DNA of 64,000 nt, taken from positions 62,001-126,000 of the forward strand of contig CBDCMS010000003.1 in the NCBI GenBank assembly GCA_965219005.1, in the 5' to 3' direction. Positions 16,633 through 24,622 of the stretch are shown here, in pieces. The translations under genes were made by a program, and so were the position numbers. The DNA is from CAUZIZ01 sp965219005 (GTDB taxonomy: Bacteria; Acidobacteriota; UBA6911; RPQK01; JAJDTT01). The notes under the pieces were generated by a model. It saw only the letters and a program-made list of their open reading frames with translations. It did not search any database and was not told the DNA's origin. Numbering within the stretch: the first letter of the stretch is position 1; the number at the start of each line of letters is the position of its first letter.

Positions 16633-17142
16633 CTAGACCTCTTTCCTCTCGACTATTCTTTGACCCAGCTTCTTTTCCAGCTTCATCACGTAGAGAAAAT
16701 TGAAGATTGTGCCCAAGAAGAAAGACAGGAGCAATCCTGGGACGATCCATGTGTATTGCTTAAGCAACGATCCGAACTTGACCAAGAATAAGATGCTCAC
16801 CAATAGGGACAGGAAAACCAACACAAAGTGGGTTCGAATACTTTTGGTTGTATAGATTATTTCATGCCCTCTCAGCTTGCCTTTCGTCCACAGAATAGAT
16901 AGCGCCCCTAGTCCAGGAAACACGATTCCAGTCAATATCAGCGTCTCAAGCCTGGCAAACGTGCTGAGGTCAATCATCAAGCTGAAGGCGGCCAAGAAGA
17001 AGGTGGCCATGGCTATGCTGTAGCCATTTCGCCTCTGAATCAGGGTGCCATGGAAATCGTAGAGTCTTAAATATCTAGCCAGCAGGATTAGTAAAATGAT
17101 GCCAACGGGAAAAATCAATAAAACATAGAGTCTGGGATTCAT
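16633..17142 (-). CDS. Integral membrane protein of unknown function
   Basis: The 169-residue protein has about five predicted transmembrane helices and a basic C-terminus ('KLEKKLGQRIVERKEV'). No family motif is recognised. The coding sequence is noticeably richer in A+T than its neighbours, which may mark a recently acquired gene. It follows the ankyrin gene on the same strand but is separated from it by a strong hairpin. If the ankyrin protein's Cys-rich tail is an antimicrobial-like domain, this gene could be a membrane immunity partner, which is speculation. Confidence 0.6.
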   Translation of the reverse strand: MNPRLYVLLIFPVGIILLILLARYLRLYDFHGTLIQRRNGYSIAMATFFLAAFSLMIDLSTFARLETLILTGIVFPGLGALSILWTKGKLRGHEIIYTTKSIRTHFVLVFLSLLVSILFLVKFGSLLKQYTWIVPGLLLSFFLGTIFNFLYVMKLEKKLGQRIVERKEV

Positions 17143-17294
17143 TGTTCCACCTCTTGTCGATTTCTAACGTCTATCCCACCCAAGGGCACCCTCCGGTCTC
17201 GTTCGGAGAGCCCAAAGCAACTGACCCAACTGCCCACGATCATTGAATCTCTTCGATCACTGCATCCATGATCTGCGCTTTCCCCCGAGTTGCC

Positions 17295-17325
17295 CTCGCC
17301 CCTCGGCTCCAAGCCGAGGGGCGAG
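17295..17325 (-). terminator. Strong hairpin after the ankyrin gene
   Basis: A perfect 14-bp stem (17295-17308 with 17312-17325) with a 3-nt loop lies 14 bp after the stop codon of the ankyrin gene. No U-run follows on the minus strand, so it may stabilise the 3' end or work with Rho rather than act as a canonical intrinsic terminator. Confidence 0.6.
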
Positions 17326-17338
17326 CAAGCAAATGCAA

Positions 17339-18412
17339 CTACCCGGGACCGCAAATCAGCTCAACCGCCTCCCAACACCCCGCATAAGCCGCTACGGCAC
17401 AAAACGGGCTACAGAGGAATGAAAAGGGACCCGTAATGTATGTACAGGCCACAGCACAGCCTATCGTCCCTGCAACGGCACATGCCAGGCCCAACCAATA
17501 GACACAGCCGTACTCGAACCGGATTCCGGCCGTTGCGAATGCAACCGGTCCGGTAATGACTTTCGGCCTGAAGGAGTGCCTCGAGGCATCCATTTCCGTT
17601 CTCTTGGCCGAGATCCATTCTTCTTTGGTCTTCCCCTCAGGATCAACGGCACCCACTGGGTCTCCGGCAGCCAGCCGGGTCAGCTCAGCCGCCGCTGTAT
17701 TACCCGCAAACGAAGCATAGAACGAAACCGGTATCCCCGTGTGATCTCGGGCCTGGGGATCCGCTCCCAGCATCAGCAGTTCGGCTGTCGCCTGCTGCGC
17801 ATCCGGACCCATAGCAGCATAGTGTAAAGCCGAACCCCCGGCGTTGTCTCGTGCATCAGGGTCTACGCCCGCTTCGAGAAATCGGGTTGCAATCTCCTGC
17901 CGGCTTGCTCGCTGCTGCCCTTTCCCTTCGCAAGAAGTACACGAGGATGGGGGATAGAGTGCATGAAGGGCCGTTTTGTCGTTGCTCAGAGTGGCGTGGG
18001 GATCTGCTCCCTCCGAAAGCAGAAGAACCACCGCATCGTACGAACCGGACTGAGCCGCTAGGTGGAGGGGCGTCAACCCGTCCGGTGTCTTCGCGTTTGG
18101 ATTCGCCCCGGCATTCAGCAAGGCGGCAACCTTGTCAGGGTGACGGACCACCGCCAAATGAAGGGGAGCCAGCCCCAGGCAACCGGAGCCACTCGAAGAA
18201 ACCTCGCCATTCTCCACGGCTGCCTCCAGCCGGGCACAGTCGCCGAAGTAGAGCTCCTTCCCATCAGGCAAGCGGAGCCCGATAGGAACTTCTCGGGGCC
18301 CGGGGTTCTTCTTCCCACCTTTGGCAACCCCTGGGGCCACCGAATTGAAGAGCAGGATCCCTGCAAGAAGAACCCGGGTCAGACAGCGGAAAAGTCTTTT
18401 GTGAATCATCAT
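17339..18412 (-). CDS. Exported ankyrin-repeat protein with Cys-rich hydrophobic tail
   Basis: The 357-residue protein starts at 18412, where 'aggagg' precedes the ATG by 6 bp. A signal peptide (about residues 1-29) is followed by ankyrin repeats with classical wording: 'LAPLHLAVVRHPDKVAALL', 'GLTPLHLAAQSGSYDAVVLL' and 'GSALHYAAMGPD'. After residue 300 the sequence changes to a hydrophobic Gly/Ala-rich tail with eight cysteines ('CAVAGTIGCAVACTY', 'CSPFCAVAAYAGC'), reminiscent of halocin-C8-like bacteriocin domains. Ankyrin modules normally bind proteins. This tail is unusual and may be a toxin-like or membrane-embedded module. Confidence 0.8.
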   Translation of the reverse strand: MMIHKRLFRCLTRVLLAGILLFNSVAPGVAKGGKKNPGPREVPIGLRLPDGKELYFGDCARLEAAVENGEVSSSGSGCLGLAPLHLAVVRHPDKVAALLNAGANPNAKTPDGLTPLHLAAQSGSYDAVVLLLSEGADPHATLSNDKTALHALYPPSSCTSCEGKGQQRASRQEIATRFLEAGVDPDARDNAGGSALHYAAMGPDAQQATAELLMLGADPQARDHTGIPVSFYASFAGNTAAAELTRLAAGDPVGAVDPEGKTKEEWISAKRTEMDASRHSFRPKVITGPVAFATAGIRFEYGCVYWLGLACAVAGTIGCAVACTYITGPFSFLCSPFCAVAAYAGCWEAVELICGPG

Positions 18413-18678
18413 ACACTTCCTCCTGTTTAGCCAATAATCTCCCCCTTTCTTGAATGGGAACGACTCCCTGTTCGGGAGCGACAAGAGGCAAGAAAGAGTC
18501 CAAAGAAGGAGTTGTAGGGAGCTGGTCCTCAGGAGGACTGGGCGGAGTCGTTGTGTGGCCGGCTTGAAGATGTTCAACCTCCAAAGCGGCCTGATATCAA
18601 GCCCGATCGCAAAACTGCTTTTCGGGGACGACCCAGCGAGAAAACAAGAAGAAAAAGTCGGGGTGCGGGGATGACTCT

Positions 18679-19410
18679 CTAACCTGGGGACGCACCGCTT
18701 GTGGACAACTCAACGCGATAGAGCCCGGTCATCGTCAGGATATAGAGACGTCCATCTGCTCCCAACTGCAGATCCACGATACCCGCCAGCCCGTCGAGAA
18801 AGGTACCGATCCCGACGGCCTTGCGCCGTGTGCGTTTGTCCAGGGCGAACTGTCTGATACGTTCCGTGCCGTGTTCCCCCACGAGGACTCGTCCCGCCAT
18901 AGCGACACCGTAGCTATCGTTGACGAGGACCTGGACAGCGGTAGGTACTGTGTTTTGCTCGAAGCTTTCCCACAGGGGGGGGCGAAAGCGCTCCCCAAGC
19001 CACCAAGCACCCCAACGTTCATACCACTCGTCGACCGTACCCCAGACGAGGGGCCAGCCTAGATTTTCGCCGGGAAGCGCGTTCGTCAGACTGTCATGGC
19101 CTTTGGGGCCGTTGTCACTGACCAAGAGGCCACCTTCAAGGGGGTCAAACGCAAAGCCAAACGAATTCCGTATGCCATAGATATAGATCGGGTTGTCCGG
19201 GCCAAGTGGCTTATCCGATGGGATGCTGCCATCGTCGTTGTAGCGCAGGATCTTGCCACGAGGATTGCCTTTATACTGGCTCATGATGTTGGCGTTCTTG
19301 TTGAGCTCTCCCAGGCTGATATAGAGCTTGCCGTCTGGCCCGAACAGGATGCAGCCACCGTTGTGAAGGGGTCTACTAGCCACAAACGTCGCCGTATTTA
19401 CGTTCCAGTG
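18679..19410 (-). pseudogene. N-terminally truncated PQQ-dependent sugar dehydrogenase (sorbosone dehydrogenase-like)
   Basis: The retained part, from 'HNGGCILFGPDGKLYISLG' onward, has the beta-propeller wording of glucose/sorbosone dehydrogenases ('GKILRYNDDGSIPSDKPLG', 'YIYGIRNSFGFAFDPLEGGL', 'GENLGWPLVWG') and runs to a natural end. About the first 100-150 residues, with signal peptide and first propeller blades, are missing. The frame stays open upstream for about 50 further codons, but that sequence is unrelated and runs into the antisense of a different gene remnant. It is probably a dead fragment. Confidence 0.75.
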
Positions 19411-19525
19411 TACTAAGCCTCGCGAATCTCTCCTGCGTCTCCCTCCCACCCAGAACCCGTTTAGAGGCCTGTGTAAAACAAGTGTTTTTGGGACACCAGG
19501 AATCGGGTGTGCTAAAACGGCACGA

Positions 19526-19712
19526 ATGGAGGAACCCACCGGCAAGGAAACCAACGGAGGCGAGAAGAAGTACGTCGGTGTCGGAGTGGCTGTAGGGTAT
19601 GTGCCTGGGGATAGCCATTGGTGCTGCCACCGATAACATGGGCGTATGGCTTGTCCTCGGTATGGTCCTGGGAGCTGGGATCGGCTCAGCTAAGGACGCC
19701 GGGCGGCTGTGA
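19526..19712 (+). pseudogene. Small glycine-zipper membrane protein gene with frameshift
   Basis: The ATG at 19526 opens 'EEPTGKETNGGEKKYVGVGVAVG' and then stops making sense. Removing one G from the GGG run at 19595-19597 restores a continuous frame: '..MCLGIAIGAATDNMGVW' and 'LVLGMVLGAGIGSAKDAG', two Gly-rich membrane helices and a natural stop at 19712 (61 residues). The lesion is a one-base insertion in a short homopolymer, so either a true frameshift or an assembly error is possible. Confidence 0.6.
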
Positions 19713-19812
19713 AAGAGCTCTCCTCGCCAATCACCCTGGCAACGCTGGCTTTCGAAAGGCTCGTCTCCTAGCCAGTCTTTTCTGGTGCAAAGGAAATCCA
19801 TTCTAGAAAAGG

Positions 19813-20209
19813 CTACCGTGACAGGTGCCAGTTCAGGAATGCGAGAGCCGTTTCGTAGGCCTCACGGATCAACTTCGGATCGCCTCCACCCAGGCCATGT
19901 TCTCCGCTCTGGATCGAGACGAGCTCGTGCTCCCCGCCGTGCCGCCTGAACTGCTCGGCCAGCAGGAGGGATTGCTGGTAGGGTACGTCGGTGTCGTCAG
20001 TGCCGTGGATCAGAATCGTGGGTGGGTACTTCGAGGTGACGTTCTTGACCGGCATGTAGGGGGTGAACTTCTCTGCCTGGGTATGCGGATCCCATCCCGA
20101 GACCGCCTTGGGCCAATGACCGTGCTGGCGGCAATACTGGTAGAAGGCACCCCGAAACAGCGGCTGGACCAGGAGGCGGATGAATGCTCTAAGTCCTCTA
20201 AAACATTGG
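19813..20209 (-). pseudogene. Alpha/beta-hydrolase C-terminal fragment abutting tRNA-Thr
   Basis: The open frame reads 'FRGAFYQYCRQHGHWPKAV', 'SGWDPHTQAEKFTPYMPVKN' and then 'PPTILIHGTDDTDVPYQQS' and '..SGEHGLGGGDP', which is the C-terminal part of exported esterase/prolyl-oligopeptidase-type hydrolases with the catalytic Asp (DTDVPY) and His (GEHGLG). The nucleophile region and everything N-terminal are missing. The coding similarity breaks off just at the 3' end of the tRNA-Thr gene, as expected if foreign DNA was joined to, or deleted from, a tRNA integration site. Confidence 0.75.
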
Positions 20210-20281
20210 AGCCGGCGAGAGGAATTGAACCTCCAACCTACGCATTACGAATGCGTCGCTCTACCGTTGAGCTACGCCGGC
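20210..20281 (-). tRNA. tRNA-Thr(CGT)
   Basis: The reverse complement folds as a full cloverleaf: acceptor 'gccggcg' with 'cgccggc', D-arm 'gctc..gagc', anticodon stem 'acgca/tgcgt' around the loop 'ttcgtaa' (anticodon CGT), T-arm 'ggagg-ttcaatt-cctct' and discriminator base T. The length is 72 nt. The CCA end is not encoded. It decodes ACG. Confidence 0.93.
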
Positions 20282-20359
20282 TCTTTGAGAGGCTGTCTGG
20301 TGATTATAGCTGGCAGTCTGGACACCGGGCAATTCTTGTGGAGATCCGCAGTGCTATTC

Positions 20360-20716
20360 CTATTCGTCTGTCGTTGATCCGCCTTCCTGGGCTCCTCGTT
20401 GTGCCTCTTCGAAGCCTACCGCCTGTGCCTTGCCCCCCATCTCCTCAGCCCTTTCTATCCAGCCCTTGGCCTGGAAGAACATCGACAGGCTGGTATAGGC
20501 GAGCGGGTTGTTCGGCTCGACGTCCTTGAAGCGGGTGCCGTAGTCGATGGCCTTGTCCAGATCTTTGTTGTGGTAACAGCACATGGCCGCAGCGTGAAGG
20601 GCATCTCCGTATTCGGCGTCCTCTTCCAGCGCCTTCTCCAACTCCTGAATGGCGAGATCCAGTTGGTCTTCGCCAAAGTACTCCATGCCCTGGTTGTAGT
20701 TTTCCTCTTTTGACAT
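20360..20716 (-). CDS. Small TPR protein
   Basis: This 118-residue protein starts at 20716 ('MSKEENYNQGMEYFGE'); the sequence upstream in the same frame is non-coding in character. Two to three tetratricopeptide repeats are visible ('DLAIQELEKALEEDAEYGDA', 'ALHAAAMCCYHNKDLDKAID', 'NPLAYTSLSMFFQAKGWIER'). It is acidic, lacks a signal peptide and probably acts as a cytoplasmic adaptor. The position between the tRNA and the M16 peptidase operon gives no partner. Confidence 0.78.
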   Translation of the reverse strand: MSKEENYNQGMEYFGEDQLDLAIQELEKALEEDAEYGDALHAAAMCCYHNKDLDKAIDYGTRFKDVEPNNPLAYTSLSMFFQAKGWIERAEEMGGKAQAVGFEEAQRGAQEGGSTTDE

Positions 20717-20842
20717 CTTCGTCCTCGATCTTCCGTTCCGTACCGGTAAGTGGACTCTAACACCTGGATCGCTAGCGCCTGAGCGGCCCTCGAGTCCGAA
20801 TGGCTCGCTCACCCACCACCGTTTCAAGTATTGGAGAGTCCA

Positions 20843-22192
20843 CTAGATGGTGTTCCCTTCCGTATCGTAGACCGTGAGGGTACCCAGGTCGCTTAGCTTT
20901 TCCTCGACTTGCTCTCGGTCTGCCACCACGGTTACGACCGTCCGGGAAGGGTCGATGTAGGCTCGAGCGGTTTCCAGGATCTTTTCCGCCGTCACCTCCT
21001 TCAGCTTGGGAAGGTAGGTCCGATAATAGTCCTCGGGGAGATTGTGCAAGCGGCGGCTGACCTCCAGTAGACCCACCGAAGCGGGACTCTCCATCCCCCT
21101 GATAAAAGCACCTACTCGCTCGGCCAAACAACGCTGCAGCTCGTTCGCCTCTGGTGGTTCCTGGCGCATCCTCCCCATTTCCGCCAGGGTTTCTTGCACC
21201 GCCTCCGCGCAGACTTCACTGCGTACGTTGGCTGTGGCCATCATCAGCCCTTCTTTTCGATACGATCTGAGGCTGCTGTAGGCTCCATAGGTATAACCTT
21301 TTTCCTCGCGCAGATTCAGGAAGAGCCGTGCGCTTCCACCACCTCCTAGAACCTGGTTTGCCAGTTGCAAAGGGATGGCATCGGCGTGGCTTCTGGGAAG
21401 GGCTCTCGCCGCTACACTGATCACCGCCTGGGCGGAGTGTGGGCGGTGAACCAGGGAGACCTGACGTCGATCCAGTTCCGGAAGGGCGGGATAGGACAGC
21501 GACTGCGTCTCCTTCGTTTTCCACTGCCCCAGGTAGCGCTCTGCCAGAGTCGCTGCCTGTTCCAGATTCACCGAACCGGCGAAGACCATGAGGGCCTGAT
21601 CCGGTCCGAAAAGAGTCTTGTAGAAGTCATGGATCTGGTCCCGCTCTGTCTGTGCCAGGTGCTCCGAGGGGATACTGACTTTCGCGTAGGGGTGATCTCC
21701 GAAAAAGATCCGATAGGCGCTTTCCTCGGCCAGGAAATCGGGCTGAGAACGCTGAGAGAGGACGTGGCTTTGCCAGCGCGCCTTGACCTTCTGAAACTCT
21801 TCTTCCGGAAAGGTTGGTCGAAGTACCAGGTCGGACAAGAGTTCCATCGCCTGGCCCACGTATTGGTCTAGCACGCTCACCGAGAGATGAGCCTGCTCCA
21901 TGGAGACCTCTTCGCCGTACTGGATCGCCAATTGGTCAGTGAAATCGGCGATGTCGACCGAGGAGCGCGAAGTCGTCCCTTCCTTGAGGAGATCAACCGA
22001 TAGCTCGGCCAAGGAAAGGTTTTCGTCTGGATTCCAGGCGGTGCCTATCGGCCATGCCAGCCTGATAGAGATTCGCGGAAGACGTCGTTCTTCTACGACC
22101 AGAACACGGAGTCCGTTGTCGAGAACTACTTCGGGGATGTCTGGATAGTCGACGGGTTCGATCTCGCCCGGTTTTGGAGCTTTGGCGGTCAT
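20843..22192 (-). CDS. M16-family peptidase-like protein, non-catalytic subunit
   Basis: The 449-residue protein has the two-lobed M16 layout, with 'LDNGLRVLVVEERRLPRISI' at the start and the second-lobe signature 'LREEKGYTYGAYSSL' near residue 300. The catalytic HxxEH zinc motif is absent; the corresponding stretch reads 'LAELSVDLLKEGT'. In M16B systems a catalytic and a non-catalytic protein commonly pair. The upstream gene on the same strand, 120 bp away, encodes the catalytic partner. It has no recognisable signal peptide. Confidence 0.88.
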   Translation of the reverse strand: MTAKAPKPGEIEPVDYPDIPEVVLDNGLRVLVVEERRLPRISIRLAWPIGTAWNPDENLSLAELSVDLLKEGTTSRSSVDIADFTDQLAIQYGEEVSMEQAHLSVSVLDQYVGQAMELLSDLVLRPTFPEEEFQKVKARWQSHVLSQRSQPDFLAEESAYRIFFGDHPYAKVSIPSEHLAQTERDQIHDFYKTLFGPDQALMVFAGSVNLEQAATLAERYLGQWKTKETQSLSYPALPELDRRQVSLVHRPHSAQAVISVAARALPRSHADAIPLQLANQVLGGGGSARLFLNLREEKGYTYGAYSSLRSYRKEGLMMATANVRSEVCAEAVQETLAEMGRMRQEPPEANELQRCLAERVGAFIRGMESPASVGLLEVSRRLHNLPEDYYRTYLPKLKEVTAEKILETARAYIDPSRTVVTVVADREQVEEKLSDLGTLTVYDTEGNTI

Positions 22193-22232
22193 TATCTTGG
22201 TCGCAGGTTCCCAGGTTGTGGGAATAACTGCC

Positions 22233-22335
22233 TAAGCTGAAACTTCATTGGAATCTTGCCTTCCCCAACCCCTCGCTTGCGCTTCAGGCTTTCATGGCTC
22301 GAGTAGTTTCTTTTATGTACGATCCGGCGCAGCCG
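22233..22335 (+). repeat. Dispersed repeat R1, copy 2
   Basis: This is a nearly full copy, starting 'taagctgaaacttcat' and passing through 'cccctcgcttgcgcttcagg' and 'atggctcgagtagtttc' to 'gtacgatccggcgcagcc'. Copy 42125-42243 matches it almost base for base. It overlaps the 3' end of the preceding peptidase gene (on the minus strand), supplying its last few codons and stop. Confidence 0.8.
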
Positions 22336-23632
22336 CCTCGTCTCCTGGGGCTCCGTTGCTTTGCTCCCCTGGAGTCTGGGGTTGCACCAATAGAAGGGTC
22401 CGATTCTCGGCTCGAAACGTCTCTTGCACGACCTCGCGAATGGTCTCCGGCGTCACCGACGAGAAGCGCTCCCATTCCTCGTTGATCAGATTGGGCTCGT
22501 CGTGGTAGACCGCATAGTGGGCCAGAATCTCACCAATGTCAGACACCCTCTGGAGCCGTCCAACATGGCGATAGGCCAGCTGATTCAAGGCCTTTTCCGA
22601 TTCCTGCTGACTGATCGGCTGCGTTCGCAGTCGTTGCAGCTCTCCCTCGATTGACTCCAGTACCTGCTCGACATCTACCTGGTCCTGGATCTGCATCCAA
22701 AAATCGAACAGTCCTGGACCCTTGTATCGATTGGGGCCTGCCGCCAAACCGGTGACCCAGTTTTCCTCGTAGACCAGCTTGCGATGAAGTCGGGAGGAGG
22801 AGCCATCGGAAAGCACGATCGAGAAAAGGGAGAGGGCATAGTATTCGGGCGAGCCAATCGGCGGAATATGGTATCCGAGAATGACCAGTGGCAAGACCGC
22901 CAGAGGATCTGTCAACTCCTCTCTCTTCTCTGAACTCTGTTCAGGCTCCTCAACCTGGGAGCTCTGGGATGACGTGGAATTGGGGATGTCTGCAAAGTGT
23001 TTGCTTACAGTCTCGAGCGCCTCGTCACAGTTGAGGTCTCCGGCCAGCACCAGGGTTGCATTCCCAGGTCCATAGTAGGTGCCGTGAAAGCGAGATGCGT
23101 CCTCAAGAGTCGCCTGCTGGAGATCCGAGACAGATCCGATGACGGAGTGGCCGTAGGCAAAACCCTCATAGGCCAGCTCATCGAAGCGGAGGTAGGCCAG
23201 TCCGTAGGGTCGATTGTCGTAGCTCTGCTTTTTCTCTTCGATGACGGTCTGGCGCTGGTTCTCGAAATTTGCTTCGGTAACCTTGAGGGAGCGCATACGA
23301 TCCGCCTCGAGCCAGAGACCCAGTTCGAGGCAATTCGAGGGGACCGTCTCATAGTAATTGGTGCGATCTTTGTTGGTGGAGGCGTTCCACCTGCCCCCGA
23401 CCTCGTCGATGTATCGTCCGTGCGCGTTACTCTCGACGTTGTCGGATCCCTGGAACATCATGTGCTCGAAAAGGTGGGCGAATCCGGAGAGACCCGGTTC
23501 TTCAACGCTGGAGCCTACCCGGTAGTGGACACTGATATGCACCAGTGGAGTGCGCCTGTTTGGGTGCAAGAGGACCTGGAGTCCGTTCGGCAATCGATGT
23601 TCTTGAAACTCGACTTGAGGTATCTGGAGCAC
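22313..23632 (-). CDS. M16-family zinc peptidase, catalytic subunit
   Basis: The 439-residue protein has the inverted zinc motif 'HLFEH' at residues 53-57 within 'GLSGFAHLFEHMMFQGSDN', and the downstream 'VIEEKKQ' Glu near residue 134 completes the zinc ligands. The second lobe is present ('LYEENWVTGLAAGPN'). It probably degrades peptides as a heterodimer with the following non-catalytic M16 protein. The last residues ('AAAPDRT') are encoded by a copy of dispersed repeat R1, so the natural C-terminus may have been replaced. No signal peptide is evident. Confidence 0.9.
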   Translation of the reverse strand: MLQIPQVEFQEHRLPNGLQVLLHPNRRTPLVHISVHYRVGSSVEEPGLSGFAHLFEHMMFQGSDNVESNAHGRYIDEVGGRWNASTNKDRTNYYETVPSNCLELGLWLEADRMRSLKVTEANFENQRQTVIEEKKQSYDNRPYGLAYLRFDELAYEGFAYGHSVIGSVSDLQQATLEDASRFHGTYYGPGNATLVLAGDLNCDEALETVSKHFADIPNSTSSQSSQVEEPEQSSEKREELTDPLAVLPLVILGYHIPPIGSPEYYALSLFSIVLSDGSSSRLHRKLVYEENWVTGLAAGPNRYKGPGLFDFWMQIQDQVDVEQVLESIEGELQRLRTQPISQQESEKALNQLAYRHVGRLQRVSDIGEILAHYAVYHDEPNLINEEWERFSSVTPETIREVVQETFRAENRTLLLVQPQTPGEQSNGAPGDEAAAPDRT

Positions 23633-23681
23633 GGTAAAGGGGTCTGTTACTATTGGTGTAGGATCCGGCGTCAGGTTCCTA

Positions 23682-24305
23682 CTACTCGGCGCCGTCCAGT
23701 TCGAATTCGAAAAACATCAGCGCCTCATCATTACCCACATTGAAAATCTCAGGCAAGTACAATCTGAATCCTTCAAGATTTCCATTTACCGGCAAGCGGT
23801 AGAACACGACGCCGTAGTCCTGGTCGTGGGGAGCGATCATCTTCTCGCCGAACGCCCTCCGTTCGAAGTCGGCGAGCATCTTCTTGTCCTTGATCCTGCT
23901 GATGTCCGAAGGGTCAGGGTAGGGGTTTTTCGATTTCTTCGGGCTGATCTCCAGCAAGATTTTGATGAAGGAGATCGGAGATTCCTCGCCTCCCTCCGCG
24001 TCGAGTAGCAGGACATCAGATTCGTCCAGACGGATCGCGAAATCGTTGTTGTTCTCGATCACGATCAGCACCGGCATATAGTTGCTCTGGTGCAGCTTTT
24101 TGGTGTCGAAGATCTCCAGGGTCTTCTTTTCCGTCTCGCAGGGATAGGCTGCAATGACCAGGTTCTGGAAAGCCTGATGTGTGGTGTACTCCTTTGCCGG
24201 CTTGATCTGAACGTCCTTTGCCTTGTACCAGGCGCAAAGCGGTGAAGCAGAAGCGAACAGGACGATCGGGATCAGCAGTCGTGCTCTGGACATAGCAAGC
24301 TTCAT
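23682..24305 (-). CDS. Exported protein of unknown function
   Basis: The 207-residue protein has a signal peptide (residues 1-25, ending '..ASASPLCA') and a mature part without transmembrane helices. Visible wording includes 'VIENNNDFAIRLDESDVLLL' and 'YGVVFYRLPVNGNLEGFRLY', which suggests an immunoglobulin-like beta-sandwich with a surface loop rich in Lys and Pro. The family is not recognised. It lies 49 bp before the M16 peptidase gene on the same strand and may share its transcript. Confidence 0.65.
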   Translation of the reverse strand: MKLAMSRARLLIPIVLFASASPLCAWYKAKDVQIKPAKEYTTHQAFQNLVIAAYPCETEKKTLEIFDTKKLHQSNYMPVLIVIENNNDFAIRLDESDVLLLDAEGGEESPISFIKILLEISPKKSKNPYPDPSDISRIKDKKMLADFERRAFGEKMIAPHDQDYGVVFYRLPVNGNLEGFRLYLPEIFNVGNDEALMFFEFELDGAE

Positions 24306-24414
24306 CTTATCGGATACCCCAGTGTAGAGAAAGGCGTCGTCGCTGACCGCAGGAGATGGACCTCTGCACTCGTGCCTTGTGGCGGGTTCGGAGAGCTCCG
24401 GTTAGGCAGGTCTT

Positions 24415-24603
24415 TTACCTTCGAACCGGAGCTTCAGGCCAGGGACGGACCACAAAGGATCCGATCTCTCTTCCCCGGTAGAGCTGCCTGAGCATGCGTC
24501 GGCAAAGATCCCGAATTTTCTTGCGCCCGGAGAAGTTCAAGGTCAACGAGAGCATTCTGAGCTTGCCATCCACCCGCGTCAGCACCAGATATTTCCGTGA
24601 CAT
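24415..24603 (-). CDS. Possible small basic protein
   Basis: The 62-residue frame starts 19 bp after the end of the THEP1 gene on the same strand and reads 'SRKYLVLTRVDGKLRMLSLT', then 'RKKIRDLCRRMLRQLYRGRE'. It is strongly basic with a plausible beta-strand and helix. No clear ribosome-binding site is seen and an overlapping frame of similar length exists, so reality is uncertain. The rest of the gap 24306-24622 contains nothing else recognisable. Confidence 0.35.
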   Translation of the reverse strand: MSRKYLVLTRVDGKLRMLSLTLNFSGRKKIRDLCRRMLRQLYRGREIGSFVVRPWPEAPVRR

Positions 24604-24622
24604 ATCTCATTTGATGCAAGTA

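Noticed and set aside
19376..19801. Minus-strand frame of 141 codons upstream of the dehydrogenase fragment
   Set aside because: It is antisense to the small glycine-zipper gene, is rich in Pro, Arg and Ser, and does not supply the missing N-terminus of the dehydrogenase.
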